Assembly: GCF_046365375.1 (NCBI RefSeq)
Contig: NZ_JBKEIT010000003.1
Span: 1 to 64,000, forward strand
DNA length: 64,000 nt
DNA from: Butyricimonas muris
GTDB taxonomy: Bacteria > Bacteroidota > Bacteroidia > Bacteroidales > Marinifilaceae
Direction of reading: 5' to 3'
Shown here piece after piece: positions 22,213 through 31,337 of this stretch. Position 1 is the stretch's first letter. Every line of letters begins with the position of its first letter. Below the pieces are notes generated by a model, which was not told where the DNA came from, did no database searches, and saw only the letters and a list, made by a program, of their open reading frames with translations. Made by a program: the position numbers and the translations under genes.

Positions 22213-24156
22213 ATGAGTTATTTGAATTTCAACAAAGAAGAATTGGTTAACTTGGAATATTCCTTAAAAAGAGAGGTGCTTTCGACCAATAGGGCCGGGG
22301 GATATTTTTCGACGACCATAGTCTGTTGTAACACGAGGAAGTATCACGGGTTACTGGTAGTGCCGATCAAGGAGTTCGGCGGGGAGAACCACGTGTTGTT
22401 GTCCTCGTTGGACGAAACGATAGTTCAGCACGGCAAGGAATTTAACTTGGGTATACACAAATACCCCGGGATATACGAGCCTCGCGGGCATAAATATATC
22501 GTAGATCTGGAATATGATCCGCTGTTTACATTGACGTATCGGGTAGGAGGCGTCGTATTAAAAAAAGAAATCTTGATGGTGCACAATGAGGCACAGTTAT
22601 TGATACGTTATACATTGGAAGACGCTCATTCGGAAACGTTTTTGCGTTTGAAGCCGTTTCTTGCCTATCGCAACGCGCACGCGTTGAGCCGGGCGAATAT
22701 GATGGCAAACACGAAGTACGAGACGGTTGAAAACGGTATCCGTTCGAAGCTCTACGTCGGGTTTCCGGCGTTGAATATGCAGTTGAGCAAGGCGAACGAG
22801 TTCGTGGCGGTACCCGACTGGTATTATAATATAGAATACTTGGAGGAGAAGGCACGCGGGTATGATTACAAGGAAGATTTGTTCGTGCCGGGATACTTGG
22901 AGGTGCCGATCAAGAAAGGAGAAAGTATCATTTTTTCCGCTTCGACGGAGGAAGTAAAAACCGGCGGTTTGAAACGTAAGTTCCAACAATTGGAGGAAAA
23001 ACGGAAACACCGTGACGATTGCGAGAGTTGCCTGACCTATTCCGCTTCGCAGTTTATCGTGCATGACGGTAAAGACACGGAGGTGGTGGCGGGTTACCCG
23101 TGGTTCGGGCGATGGGGACGTGACACGTTTATAGCCTTGCCCGGTTTGACGTTGGCTGCTTGCGGCAACTTGAAGGAGTGTAAAGAAGTGCTCGACACGA
23201 TGTCGCGGCAGTTACACAACGGCTTGTTCCCGAATATCGGTAAGGGGGATAAAGCTGCATATAACTCGATAGATGCCCCGATGTGGTACTTTTGGGCGGT
23301 GCAACAGTATGACGAGGCTCTGAACGAACCGGGAGTGATATGGAAGACCTACGGGAGCAAGATGAAAGCGATACTGACGGCGTTCCGGGACGGTATTAAC
23401 CCCGGGTTGCACATGGACGGTAACGGTCTGATTTGGGCGTCGCAGCCCGGCAAAGCGTTGACGTGGATGGATGCCGTGGTAAAAGGTGTGCCTGTGACAG
23501 CCAGAGCCGGGTATGCCGTTGAGATCAACGCATTATGGTACAATGCCGTTTGCTACTCGTTAAAGTTGGCAGAAGAGGCAAAAGACAAGAAATTTGTTGA
23601 AGAATGGAAAGATATGCCGGAGTTGATACGGAAGTCGTTCGTAGAAACTTTCTGGAACGAGGAAAAGGGGTATCTGGCGGATTATGCGGACGAGCGGGGA
23701 CAGAATCTGTGGGTAAGACCCAATCAGGTATTCGCTTGTTCTTTAGCTTATTCCCCGATTACCGATGACATGAAAGAAAGCGTGTTGAGGGTGATTACCA
23801 AAGAATTGTTGACCCCCAAGGGACTCCGTACCTTGTCACCCGAGAACCCGAATTATCACGGGCATTACGAGGGCGACCAGAATCACCGGGACGAAGCGTA
23901 TCATCAAGGTACGGTATGGCCTTGGCTGATCGGGGCGTATATAGAAGCGAATTTGAAGTTGTATGGGAAACAGTTTTTACCCGAGGCGAAGGAGTTGTTG
24001 GATGGATTCGAGGATGATATGACGCTTTACGGGGTATGTTCGATTGCCGAAGTGTATGATGGTGATCCTCCACATCACCCGAACGGAAGCATATCTCAAG
24101 CTTGGAGTGTGGGAGAAGTCTTGAGAAGCATGGAATTAATTAGAAAATATGAATAA
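22213..24156 (+). CDS. Glycogen debranching enzyme (amylo-alpha-1,6-glucosidase type)
   Basis: A 647-residue enzyme that removes alpha-1,6 branches from glycogen. An N-terminal beta domain (about 1-270) contains TNRAGGYFSTT and NTRKYHGLLV, features of the bacterial GDE N-terminal family. The C-terminal (alpha/alpha)6 domain (about 285-640) has the catalytic-type signature YPWFGRWGRDTFI and the sequences NSIDAPMWYFWAV and YHQGTVWPWLIG. Length fits bacterial GDE proteins. It follows glgB by 85 bp and precedes the GT4 gene by 35 bp. Confidence 0.92.
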   Translation: MSYLNFNKEELVNLEYSLKREVLSTNRAGGYFSTTIVCCNTRKYHGLLVVPIKEFGGENHVLLSSLDETIVQHGKEFNLGIHKYPGIYEPRGHKYIVDLEYDPLFTLTYRVGGVVLKKEILMVHNEAQLLIRYTLEDAHSETFLRLKPFLAYRNAHALSRANMMANTKYETVENGIRSKLYVGFPALNMQLSKANEFVAVPDWYYNIEYLEEKARGYDYKEDLFVPGYLEVPIKKGESIIFSASTEEVKTGGLKRKFQQLEEKRKHRDDCESCLTYSASQFIVHDGKDTEVVAGYPWFGRWGRDTFIALPGLTLAACGNLKECKEVLDTMSRQLHNGLFPNIGKGDKAAYNSIDAPMWYFWAVQQYDEALNEPGVIWKTYGSKMKAILTAFRDGINPGLHMDGNGLIWASQPGKALTWMDAVVKGVPVTARAGYAVEINALWYNAVCYSLKLAEEAKDKKFVEEWKDMPELIRKSFVETFWNEEKGYLADYADERGQNLWVRPNQVFACSLAYSPITDDMKESVLRVITKELLTPKGLRTLSPENPNYHGHYEGDQNHRDEAYHQGTVWPWLIGAYIEANLKLYGKQFLPEAKELLDGFEDDMTLYGVCSIAEVYDGDPPHHPNGSISQAWSVGEVLRSMELIRKYE

Positions 24157-24191
24157 ATCATTCATGTTGCCACACATATAAATTATATAAT

Positions 24192-25475
24192 ATGAAAGTA
24201 TTGATGTTTGGGTGGGAGTTTCCACCACATATTGCAGGGGGCTTGGGAACGGCCAGTTACGGCTTGACGAAGGGATTGGCTAAACATGGAGTCAAAATCA
24301 TGTTCGTTATGCCTAAGGCCGGGGGTGATGAAGACCAAAGTGTTGCAAAGATCATTAATGCGAGTGATGTAGAAATGATGAGCGAGTATTCTACATTGGA
24401 CGAATACTGGCAGAACGTGAACTTTATGGAGATCGGTTCCAATCTGGTGCCTTATCTCGATCCGGAAACTTTCGAGAGAACGGTGACAGAAGCGGTGAAG
24501 ACCGGGGAGCACGGGGAACATATCACTTTCCGTAACAAGTTTCAGTTCTCCGGTAAATACGGGGCGAATCTGATGGAGGAGGTTGCACGCTACGCCATGG
24601 TGGCTGGGACGATAGCGGCGCAACAGGATTTTGATATTATACACGCGCACGACTGGCTGACGTATGCTGCCGGGATAGTGGCAAAGAAGGTTTCGGGCAA
24701 ACCGCTGGTGATTCACGTGCACGCCACGGAGTATGATCGGAGCGGGGAGCACGTGAACCAACAGGTGTATGATATCGAACGGCGGGGAATGGAGGTCGCC
24801 GACCGGGTGATTACCGTGAGTAATTTGACGCGTAATATCGTGATCAATCGTTACGGTATTGATCCCGACAAGGTGGTGACCGTTCATAACGCCGTGGATT
24901 TTCAAACACGCGAGGACATGGAAGTTGAACGGGGCGTGAAAGAGAAGGTGGTTACGTTTTTGGGACGGATCACTTTCCAGAAAGGTCCCGAGTATTTTAT
25001 AGAAGCAGCGTACAAAGTCTTGAAACGTTATCCTAACGTGCGTTTCGTTATGGCGGGAAGCGGTGACCTGTTCAACCGGTCTATCCGTCGGGTGGCACAG
25101 TTGAAGATAGCGACAAAGTTCCATTTCACCGGATTCTTGCGGGGGGACGACGTGCAGAAGATGTTCTCGTACAGCGACGTGTACGTGATGCCTTCTGTTT
25201 CCGAACCTTTCGGTATCTCTCCGCTGGAGGCAATGAGGGCGGGTGTACCCACTATCATTTCCAAACAATCCGGGGTGGCAGAGGTTTTGAAGCATTCTAT
25301 TAAAGTTGATTATTGGGATGTGGATGCGTTGGCGGACGCCATGTATGCTTTACTGTCTTACCCTGCACTGGGTAAAATGGCGGGTGAACAAGGATTGGAG
25401 GAAGTCAATCAGTTGAAATGGGAAAATGCCGCTTTAAAAGTAAAAGAGGTGTACGAAAACGTGTTAGGAATTTAA
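24192..25475 (+). CDS. GT4-family glycosyltransferase of the glycogen cluster
   Basis: A 427-residue GT-B enzyme. The N-terminal Rossmann domain starts LMFGWEFPPHIAGGLGTA, a starch-synthase-like glycine loop, and has HAHDWLTY near residue 154. The C-terminal domain carries the nucleotide-sugar site with GRITFQKGPEYFIEA and the E-x7-E motif in SEPFGISPLEAMRAG. The GT4 pattern and its place between debranching enzyme and GH57 genes suggest alpha-glucan synthesis, perhaps as a starter or a maltosyl-type transferase. The donor sugar cannot be read from sequence. Length is typical for GT4. Confidence 0.85.
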   Translation: MKVLMFGWEFPPHIAGGLGTASYGLTKGLAKHGVKIMFVMPKAGGDEDQSVAKIINASDVEMMSEYSTLDEYWQNVNFMEIGSNLVPYLDPETFERTVTEAVKTGEHGEHITFRNKFQFSGKYGANLMEEVARYAMVAGTIAAQQDFDIIHAHDWLTYAAGIVAKKVSGKPLVIHVHATEYDRSGEHVNQQVYDIERRGMEVADRVITVSNLTRNIVINRYGIDPDKVVTVHNAVDFQTREDMEVERGVKEKVVTFLGRITFQKGPEYFIEAAYKVLKRYPNVRFVMAGSGDLFNRSIRRVAQLKIATKFHFTGFLRGDDVQKMFSYSDVYVMPSVSEPFGISPLEAMRAGVPTIISKQSGVAEVLKHSIKVDYWDVDALADAMYALLSYPALGKMAGEQGLEEVNQLKWENAALKVKEVYENVLGI

Positions 25476-25524
25476 ATTAAGTAATAAAAATAGACGGTTG
25501 AAAAGGAAGAAAAGGGAGAAGTCA

Positions 25525-25555
25525 TTTTCAATTTTCAATTTTCAATTCTCAATTA
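25525..25555. repeat. TTTTCAATT tandem repeat
   Basis: Four TTTTCAATT-like units in tandem before the GH57 gene. The same unit recurs at 40498-40531 (inverted), 47906-47938, 60168-60204 and 61811-61844. Confidence 0.65.
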
Positions 25556-25562
25556 AAAATGT

Positions 25563-26918
25563 ATGGTTATGAGAAAGACATTGTGTTTCTATTTTCAGAT
25601 ACATCAACCGGTGAGACTGAGAAGGTATCGCTTTTTTGATATAGGCAAACGTCATGATTATTTTGACGAGTACGTGAATCGCTCGACAATCCGGCGGGTG
25701 GCGGAGAAATGCTATTTGCCGATGAACAGGTTAATCATGGATATAATTAAGCATTACGGGGAGAATTTCAAGGTGAGTTTTTCTATTTCCGGGTCGGCAT
25801 TGGAACAGTTTGCCCTGCATACCCCGGAGGTGATCGAGAGTTTCCAAGAGTTGGCGAAGACCGGGTGCGTGGAGTTTCTGGCGGAAACTTATCCCCATTC
25901 GCTGGCATCCCTCTCGTCTACCGATGAATTCGAGTTACAGGTGAAGCGGCACGTGGAGAGAATGGAGGAGTTGTTCGGTCAGAAACCGGTGACGCTGCGC
26001 AATTCTTCGTTGATATATTCCGATCTGATCGGGGAGCGGGTGGCCGCGATGGGATTTGAAGCGATGCTGACGGACGGGGCGAAGCATGTGTTGGGATGGA
26101 AGAGTCCGAATTTCCTGTACACGAATGCGGCGAACCCGAAACTGAAGTTGTTGTTGAAGAATTCCCGGTTGAGCGATGATCTTTCCATGCGTTTTGGCGA
26201 GCGGGGTTGGAACGAGTGGCCGATCACGGCGGATAAATACGCCCGTTGGTTGAACGAGAGTGCGGCGGAGAGCGAGATAGTGAATCTCTTTATGAATTAC
26301 GAAACGTTCGGCGAGAACCAATCCGCAGAAACGGGTATTTTCGAGTTTATGCGATCGTTGCCGGAATATATATTCTCCATGACGGATTTCGAGTTTTTGA
26401 CGCCGAAAGAGGTGGTGAAGAAGCATCAACCCGTGGCACCCTTGCACGTGCCATACCCGATTTCATGGTCGGATGAAGAAAAAGATATTACAGGATGGTT
26501 AGGGAACGAACTGCAAACGGAGGCATTCGAGGAGTTGTTCAAGATACAACCTCGGGTGAGGGCGTTAAACGATCAGGCTCTGGATAAGGATTACTGGCGT
26601 TTGCAATCGAGCGACCATTTCTATTACATGAGGACAAAACTATTCTCGGATAATGATTTCCACCGTTACGTTTCTCCTTACGAAACTCCTTACGAGGCAT
26701 TTATTAATTACATGAATGTGTTAAGTGATGTTATCTTGAGGGTGGAGGATATGGAAAAAAAGCGTATACTTGTAGATGAAAAGGACACCGATAAAGAGGA
26801 AAGCCCCGTGAAATCAAAGAAAACGACGAGGACGCCTCAAAAAAAGAGTGCGGAAAGTTCTGCGAAGACATCAAAAAAGGTGGACGACAAGGAGAAAAAA
26901 GTTAAGTCAAAACATTAA
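25563..26918 (+). CDS. GH57-family alpha-amylase/glucanotransferase-like enzyme
   Basis: A 451-residue protein; starts at 25563 (MVM) and 25569 are both possible. The GH57 hallmarks are the opening LCFYFQIHQPVRLR, HSLASLSSTDEF, and the LFMNYETFGENQ motif around residue 245, in the region of the catalytic acid. GH57 enzymes cleave or transfer alpha-glucans. The last 55 residues are a Lys/Ser/Thr-rich, low-complexity tail outside the family fold. The stop is 5 bp before the synthase-phosphorylase gene, so the two are very likely cotranslated. Confidence 0.9.
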   Translation: MVMRKTLCFYFQIHQPVRLRRYRFFDIGKRHDYFDEYVNRSTIRRVAEKCYLPMNRLIMDIIKHYGENFKVSFSISGSALEQFALHTPEVIESFQELAKTGCVEFLAETYPHSLASLSSTDEFELQVKRHVERMEELFGQKPVTLRNSSLIYSDLIGERVAAMGFEAMLTDGAKHVLGWKSPNFLYTNAANPKLKLLLKNSRLSDDLSMRFGERGWNEWPITADKYARWLNESAAESEIVNLFMNYETFGENQSAETGIFEFMRSLPEYIFSMTDFEFLTPKEVVKKHQPVAPLHVPYPISWSDEEKDITGWLGNELQTEAFEELFKIQPRVRALNDQALDKDYWRLQSSDHFYYMRTKLFSDNDFHRYVSPYETPYEAFINYMNVLSDVILRVEDMEKKRILVDEKDTDKEESPVKSKKTTRTPQKKSAESSAKTSKKVDDKEKKVKSKH

Positions 26919-26923
26919 AAAGT

Positions 26924-29900
26924 ATGAACAATTTGGAATTGAAAAATCCCGCCTATTTGTTCGAGGTAAGCTGGGAAGTGTGTAATAAGGTTGGAGGTAT
27001 ACACACGGTGATCTCAACGAAGGTGTTGAGTATGGCCGGGGAATTCAAGAACAACCATATATTGATCGGACCCGACGTGTGGCGGTATGATGTACCGAAC
27101 CCCGAGTTCACGGAAGATCCCCACTTGTTTAAATCGTGGCGTTTGAAAGCCGCACAGGAGGGGTTGCGTATAAAAGTGGGACGTTGGAATATCGCGGGTA
27201 ACCCGGCGGTAATACTCGTGGATTTCACCTCGTTTATTCCGCAGAAAGATCAGATACTGACCTCTTTCTGGGATAAGTTTCAGGTGGATTCGCTCACGGG
27301 ACAGTGGGACTACATCGAACCCGTGTTGTTCGGGTTCACGGCGGGAAAAGTGATCGAGAGTTTCGTGCGTTACCATGTGTCTGCGCGTCAGCAGGTGATA
27401 GCGCAATTCCACGAGTGGATGACCGGAAGCGGGTTGCTTTACTTGCGGGACGTGATGCCGCAAATCGGGTGCGTGTTCACTACTCATGCCACGGTACTCG
27501 GGCGTAGTATCGCTGGGAACGGGTTGCCGTTATACGATCCGATGAAGGATTATGACCCTGCGGAAACGGCAAGGCGTTTTGGCGTGACTGCCAAACAGTC
27601 GTTGGAAAGCAAGTCGGCGGAATGGGCGGATGCCTTCACGACGGTGAGTGATATCACGGCGTTGGAGTGTGCGCATTTCTTGGGCAAGAACGTGGATACG
27701 GTTACCCCGAACGGGTTCGAGAATAGTTTTACGCCGGACGAGGCGAATTACCCGAGGAAACGTCAGGAAGGGCGTGATAGGTTGTTGAAAGTTGCTCAGG
27801 CACAGTTGGGCAGAGCTGTGGCGGAAGACGCGTTGATAGTGGGTATCAGCGGGCGTTACGAGTTCAAGAACAAAGGACTGGACGTGTTTGTCGAGGCGTT
27901 GGGACGTTTGAACCGGAACGCGGAAAACAAACGGGATATACTTGCTTTCATTCTTGTTCCGGCAGGCTTCAAGGGCGTGAACCGGGAATTGGTAAATAAT
28001 CTGGAACGTCCGTATCAAGCGGTGGAAACCGTGTTACCCTATATGACACACGAATTGTCCGACCCGCAGAACGATCCCGTGTTGCGGAAACTGGGCGAGG
28101 AACAGTTGTTGAACCGGGTGGAGGACAAAGTGAAAGTATTTTTCTGTCCGAGTTACCTGAACGGGAATGACGGGGTATTCAATATGCCTTACTATGACCT
28201 GCTCGTGGGTATGGATCTGACGGTGTTTCCCTCGTACTATGAACCGTGGGGATACACGCCGCTGGAAAGTCTGGCGTTCAAGGTGCCGACTATCACGACG
28301 ACTTTGGCGGGATTCGGGTTGTGGGTGGAATCCCATTACAAGAAAGCGCATCCCGGTATCGAGGTGATTCGTCGGGATGACCGGAATAACGAGGAAGTGG
28401 TACGGAAGATAGCCGACAAGATAAAGGAGGTTGCCGCCATGAACAAGCGGGATTTTCAAGCAATATGCAAGAACGCGAAAGAAGTGTCCAAGATTGCCTT
28501 GTGGGAGAATCTGGTGTCCTATTACAACGATGCCTACCGCATGGCTGTCGGCAAGGTGAACGAGCGTATCGCCGAACTTCCGGTCGTGGAGGAGGAGCAA
28601 TGGTCGTTTATCGAGAAGAAGAGCGCTTCTGCCACGCCGAACTGGATTTCGATTATCATTCATCGTTCCATCCCGGAACGGTTGAGGGCGTTGGAGGAGT
28701 TGACGAATAATCTCTGGTGGTGCTGGAACGAGGAGGCTATTGATTTGTTCAAGAGCATCGACTCGTTGCAATGGATGCTGACCCGCCATAATCCCATCGC
28801 CTTGTTGGACAAGATTTCTTTGAATCGCTACAAGGAGTTGGAGAATGACGAGGAGTTCGTGGCACGTTTAGAGGCCGTGTACAATAAGTTCTCGAAGTAC
28901 ATGGAGGAAAAAAAGCAGATGAGTGAGCCTTCTATCGCTTACTTCAGCATGGAGTACGGGTTACATTCGTCATTGAAGATATATTCCGGTGGTTTGGGTG
29001 TCCTTGCCGGGGACTACATGAAAGAGGCAAGTGACAAGAAAACCAAGATAACGGGAGTAGGTTTGTTGTATCGTTACGGTTACTTTACCCAGAAATTCTC
29101 GGCTGCCGGTAATCAGGAAGCGGAGTATGAGGCGCAGGATTTCACGAAGATTCCGGTAGCCCCGGCGCGTGACGCTAATGGCAATTGGTTGACTATCAGC
29201 TTAACCTTCCCCGGACGGGATGTGTATGCCCGTATCTGGAAAGTGAACGTGGGACGGGTGGAACTCTATTTGTTGGATACCGATTACGAGGATAATCAAG
29301 AAGCAGACCGTAGTATCACGCACTTCCTGTATGGCGGGGATTGGGAAAACCGTTTGAAGCAGGAGATATTGTTGGGTATCGGTGGAATCCGTGCTTTGCG
29401 CAAGCTGGGTATCGAGGCGGATGTTTATCATTGTAACGAGGGACATGCCGCGTTTACCGGTCTGGAACGCCTGCGGGAATACGTGGCGGACGGTCAGCTT
29501 TCATTCGCGGAAGCGATGGAAGTGGTTCGCGCTTCTTCGTTGTTCACGACTCATACCCCGGTTCCTGCCGGACATGATTCGTTCTCGGAAGGTATGTTGA
29601 AGACTTATTTCTGGTTCGTGCCTGATCGGTTGAAAATCACGTGGGAACAGATGTTGGCTCTGGGACGGGTAAACGCGAACGAGAAGTTCTCCATGAGCTT
29701 CCTTGCGGCGAACCTGTCGCAGGAGGTGAACGGTGTCAGCTGGCTGCACGGCAAGGTGAGCCGGGATATATTCAAGGACTTGTGGCCGGGTTACATGCCG
29801 GAAGAGTTGCATATCAGTTACGTGACTAACGGGGTGCACTACCCGACGTGGGCGGCTCCCGAGTGGAAAAAGATACAGGGGGGCGTGTTTGGTGAGAAGT

Positions 29901-31159
29901 TCAAGACGCATCATTACGATAAGGCTTGTTTCGAGGGTATTTATCAAGTGCCCGATTCAATCATCAGCGAAACGCGCAACATCTTGCGTTCCAGGTTGAT
30001 CCGTCATATCAAGCATCGTTTGGCGGACGAGCAGGTCACGGCATATTTTACCCCGAAACAGATCGTGGATATTCAGGACACGTTGCGGGATGATATACTG
30101 ACGATCGGTTTTGCCCGTCGTTTCGCGACGTACAAGCGGGCACACCTGTTGTTCCGCAACCTCGATCGTTTGAACGAGATCGTGAATAACCCGGATCGTC
30201 CCGTGCAGTTTATTTTCGCAGGGAAAGCACATCCGGCGGATCAAGCGGGACAGGATTTGATTAAACGTATCGTGGAAGTGTCGAAATACCCGCAGTTCTT
30301 GGGTAAGATATTGTTCCTGCCGAATTACGATATGGACTTGGCACGTCTGATGGTGCAAGGGGTGGATGTTTGGATGAACACGCCCACGCGACCGCAGGAG
30401 GCTTCCGGTACGAGTGGCGAGAAAGCCGCCATGAACGGGGTGATGCATTTCAGCGTCCTCGACGGATGGTGGGTGGAAGGTTACCAGAAAGATGCCGGTT
30501 GGGCTTTGCCGATGGAACGGGCATACGAGAATCAGGAATTTCAGAATGAACTGGATTCCGAGATGATATACAATATTATCGAGTCGGAGATCGCCCCCGC
30601 TTTCTACGATAAGGCGGCCGACGGGATCTCCGCTTCGTGGGCAGGGTTTATCAAGAACACGATTGCCAAGGTGGCGGCAAACTTCACGTCTAACCGGATG
30701 TTGTCGGATTACGAGGATAAATTCTATCTTCCGATGTCCCGCCGTTATCACCGTTTGAGCGAGAATAACTATGCTTTGGCGAATCAGATTGCGGAGTGGA
30801 AGAAGAAGGTAAGCCGCGAATGGGATTCCGTGCAGGTAGACGGTTTGATATTACCGGATAAATCCAAACAGATTATTTCTCTCGGGAAATCCTATCAGGC
30901 CAAAGTTACTCTCGAGCTTGGGGAATTATCTCTTGACGACGTGGGTATTGAGTTGGTTGCCATGATGAAGAAAGACGAGCGGCTTGAGGTTTGCTTCACG
31001 CAGGAGTTCGTTCCCGTTTCTTTCGAGAATGGTAAGGGACTTTACTCGATCGAGGTAACCCCCGATGATCCCGGGCAGTTCATGCTGGGCTTGCGGATAT
31101 TCCCGAAGAATATCTTGTTACCGCACAGGCAGGATTTTGCTTTGGTGAAGTGGGTTTAG
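26924..31159 (+). CDS. Glycogen synthase (GT3) - glycogen phosphorylase (GT35) fusion
   Basis: A single 1411-residue frame. Residues 1 to about 560 are a eukaryote-like GT3 glycogen synthase (VSWEVCNKVGGIHTVISTK; FHEWMTGSGLLYL; SYYEPWGYTPLES). Residues about 570-1411 are an alpha-glucan phosphorylase of the short bacterial type with a DUF3417-like start (ELTNNLWWCWNEEA), the SMEYGLHSSLKIYSGGLG region and the pyridoxal-phosphate lysine at residue 1167 (TSGEKAAMNG). Opposite activities, chain extension from a nucleotide sugar and phosphorolysis, are thus in one polypeptide. In Bacteroides these are, as I recall, two adjacent proteins of about 553 and 854 residues. No frameshift was seen at the join. 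Confidence 0.92.
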   Translation: MNNLELKNPAYLFEVSWEVCNKVGGIHTVISTKVLSMAGEFKNNHILIGPDVWRYDVPNPEFTEDPHLFKSWRLKAAQEGLRIKVGRWNIAGNPAVILVDFTSFIPQKDQILTSFWDKFQVDSLTGQWDYIEPVLFGFTAGKVIESFVRYHVSARQQVIAQFHEWMTGSGLLYLRDVMPQIGCVFTTHATVLGRSIAGNGLPLYDPMKDYDPAETARRFGVTAKQSLESKSAEWADAFTTVSDITALECAHFLGKNVDTVTPNGFENSFTPDEANYPRKRQEGRDRLLKVAQAQLGRAVAEDALIVGISGRYEFKNKGLDVFVEALGRLNRNAENKRDILAFILVPAGFKGVNRELVNNLERPYQAVETVLPYMTHELSDPQNDPVLRKLGEEQLLNRVEDKVKVFFCPSYLNGNDGVFNMPYYDLLVGMDLTVFPSYYEPWGYTPLESLAFKVPTITTTLAGFGLWVESHYKKAHPGIEVIRRDDRNNEEVVRKIADKIKEVAAMNKRDFQAICKNAKEVSKIALWENLVSYYNDAYRMAVGKVNERIAELPVVEEEQWSFIEKKSASATPNWISIIIHRSIPERLRALEELTNNLWWCWNEEAIDLFKSIDSLQWMLTRHNPIALLDKISLNRYKELENDEEFVARLEAVYNKFSKYMEEKKQMSEPSIAYFSMEYGLHSSLKIYSGGLGVLAGDYMKEASDKKTKITGVGLLYRYGYFTQKFSAAGNQEAEYEAQDFTKIPVAPARDANGNWLTISLTFPGRDVYARIWKVNVGRVELYLLDTDYEDNQEADRSITHFLYGGDWENRLKQEILLGIGGIRALRKLGIEADVYHCNEGHAAFTGLERLREYVADGQLSFAEAMEVVRASSLFTTHTPVPAGHDSFSEGMLKTYFWFVPDRLKITWEQMLALGRVNANEKFSMSFLAANLSQEVNGVSWLHGKVSRDIFKDLWPGYMPEELHISYVTNGVHYPTWAAPEWKKIQGGVFGEKFKTHHYDKACFEGIYQVPDSIISETRNILRSRLIRHIKHRLADEQVTAYFTPKQIVDIQDTLRDDILTIGFARRFATYKRAHLLFRNLDRLNEIVNNPDRPVQFIFAGKAHPADQAGQDLIKRIVEVSKYPQFLGKILFLPNYDMDLARLMVQGVDVWMNTPTRPQEASGTSGEKAAMNGVMHFSVLDGWWVEGYQKDAGWALPMERAYENQEFQNELDSEMIYNIIESEIAPAFYDKAADGISASWAGFIKNTIAKVAANFTSNRMLSDYEDKFYLPMSRRYHRLSENNYALANQIAEWKKKVSREWDSVQVDGLILPDKSKQIISLGKSYQAKVTLELGELSLDDVGIELVAMMKKDERLEVCFTQEFVPVSFENGKGLYSIEVTPDDPGQFMLGLRIFPKNILLPHRQDFALVKWV

Positions 31160-31160
31160 T

Positions 31161-31332
31161 TAATTTTAGATTTTAGATTTTAGATTGAAGGACTTCGTAA
31201 TTTTATATTGACGCTTGAAAAGTTTCCCGGGGCGTAAGGTGGTATTCCAGCTCCTCCTCTGTTTATAGAGGAGGTGGATGCGAAGCAGACGGAGGAGTTC
31301 AATCTAAAATCTAAAATCGCTAAATCTAAAAT
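31161..31332. repeat. Composite repeat region between convergent genes
   Basis: It opens with three TTTTAGATT units (31161-31190) and closes with inverted ATCTAAAATC units (31299-31332). Between them CCTCCTCT-GTTTAT-AGAGGAGG (within 31246-31276) forms an 8-bp hairpin that recurs at 43042-43072. Both copies lie between convergent genes, which suggests a termination role. Confidence 0.65.
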
Positions 31333-31337
31333 GGTAT

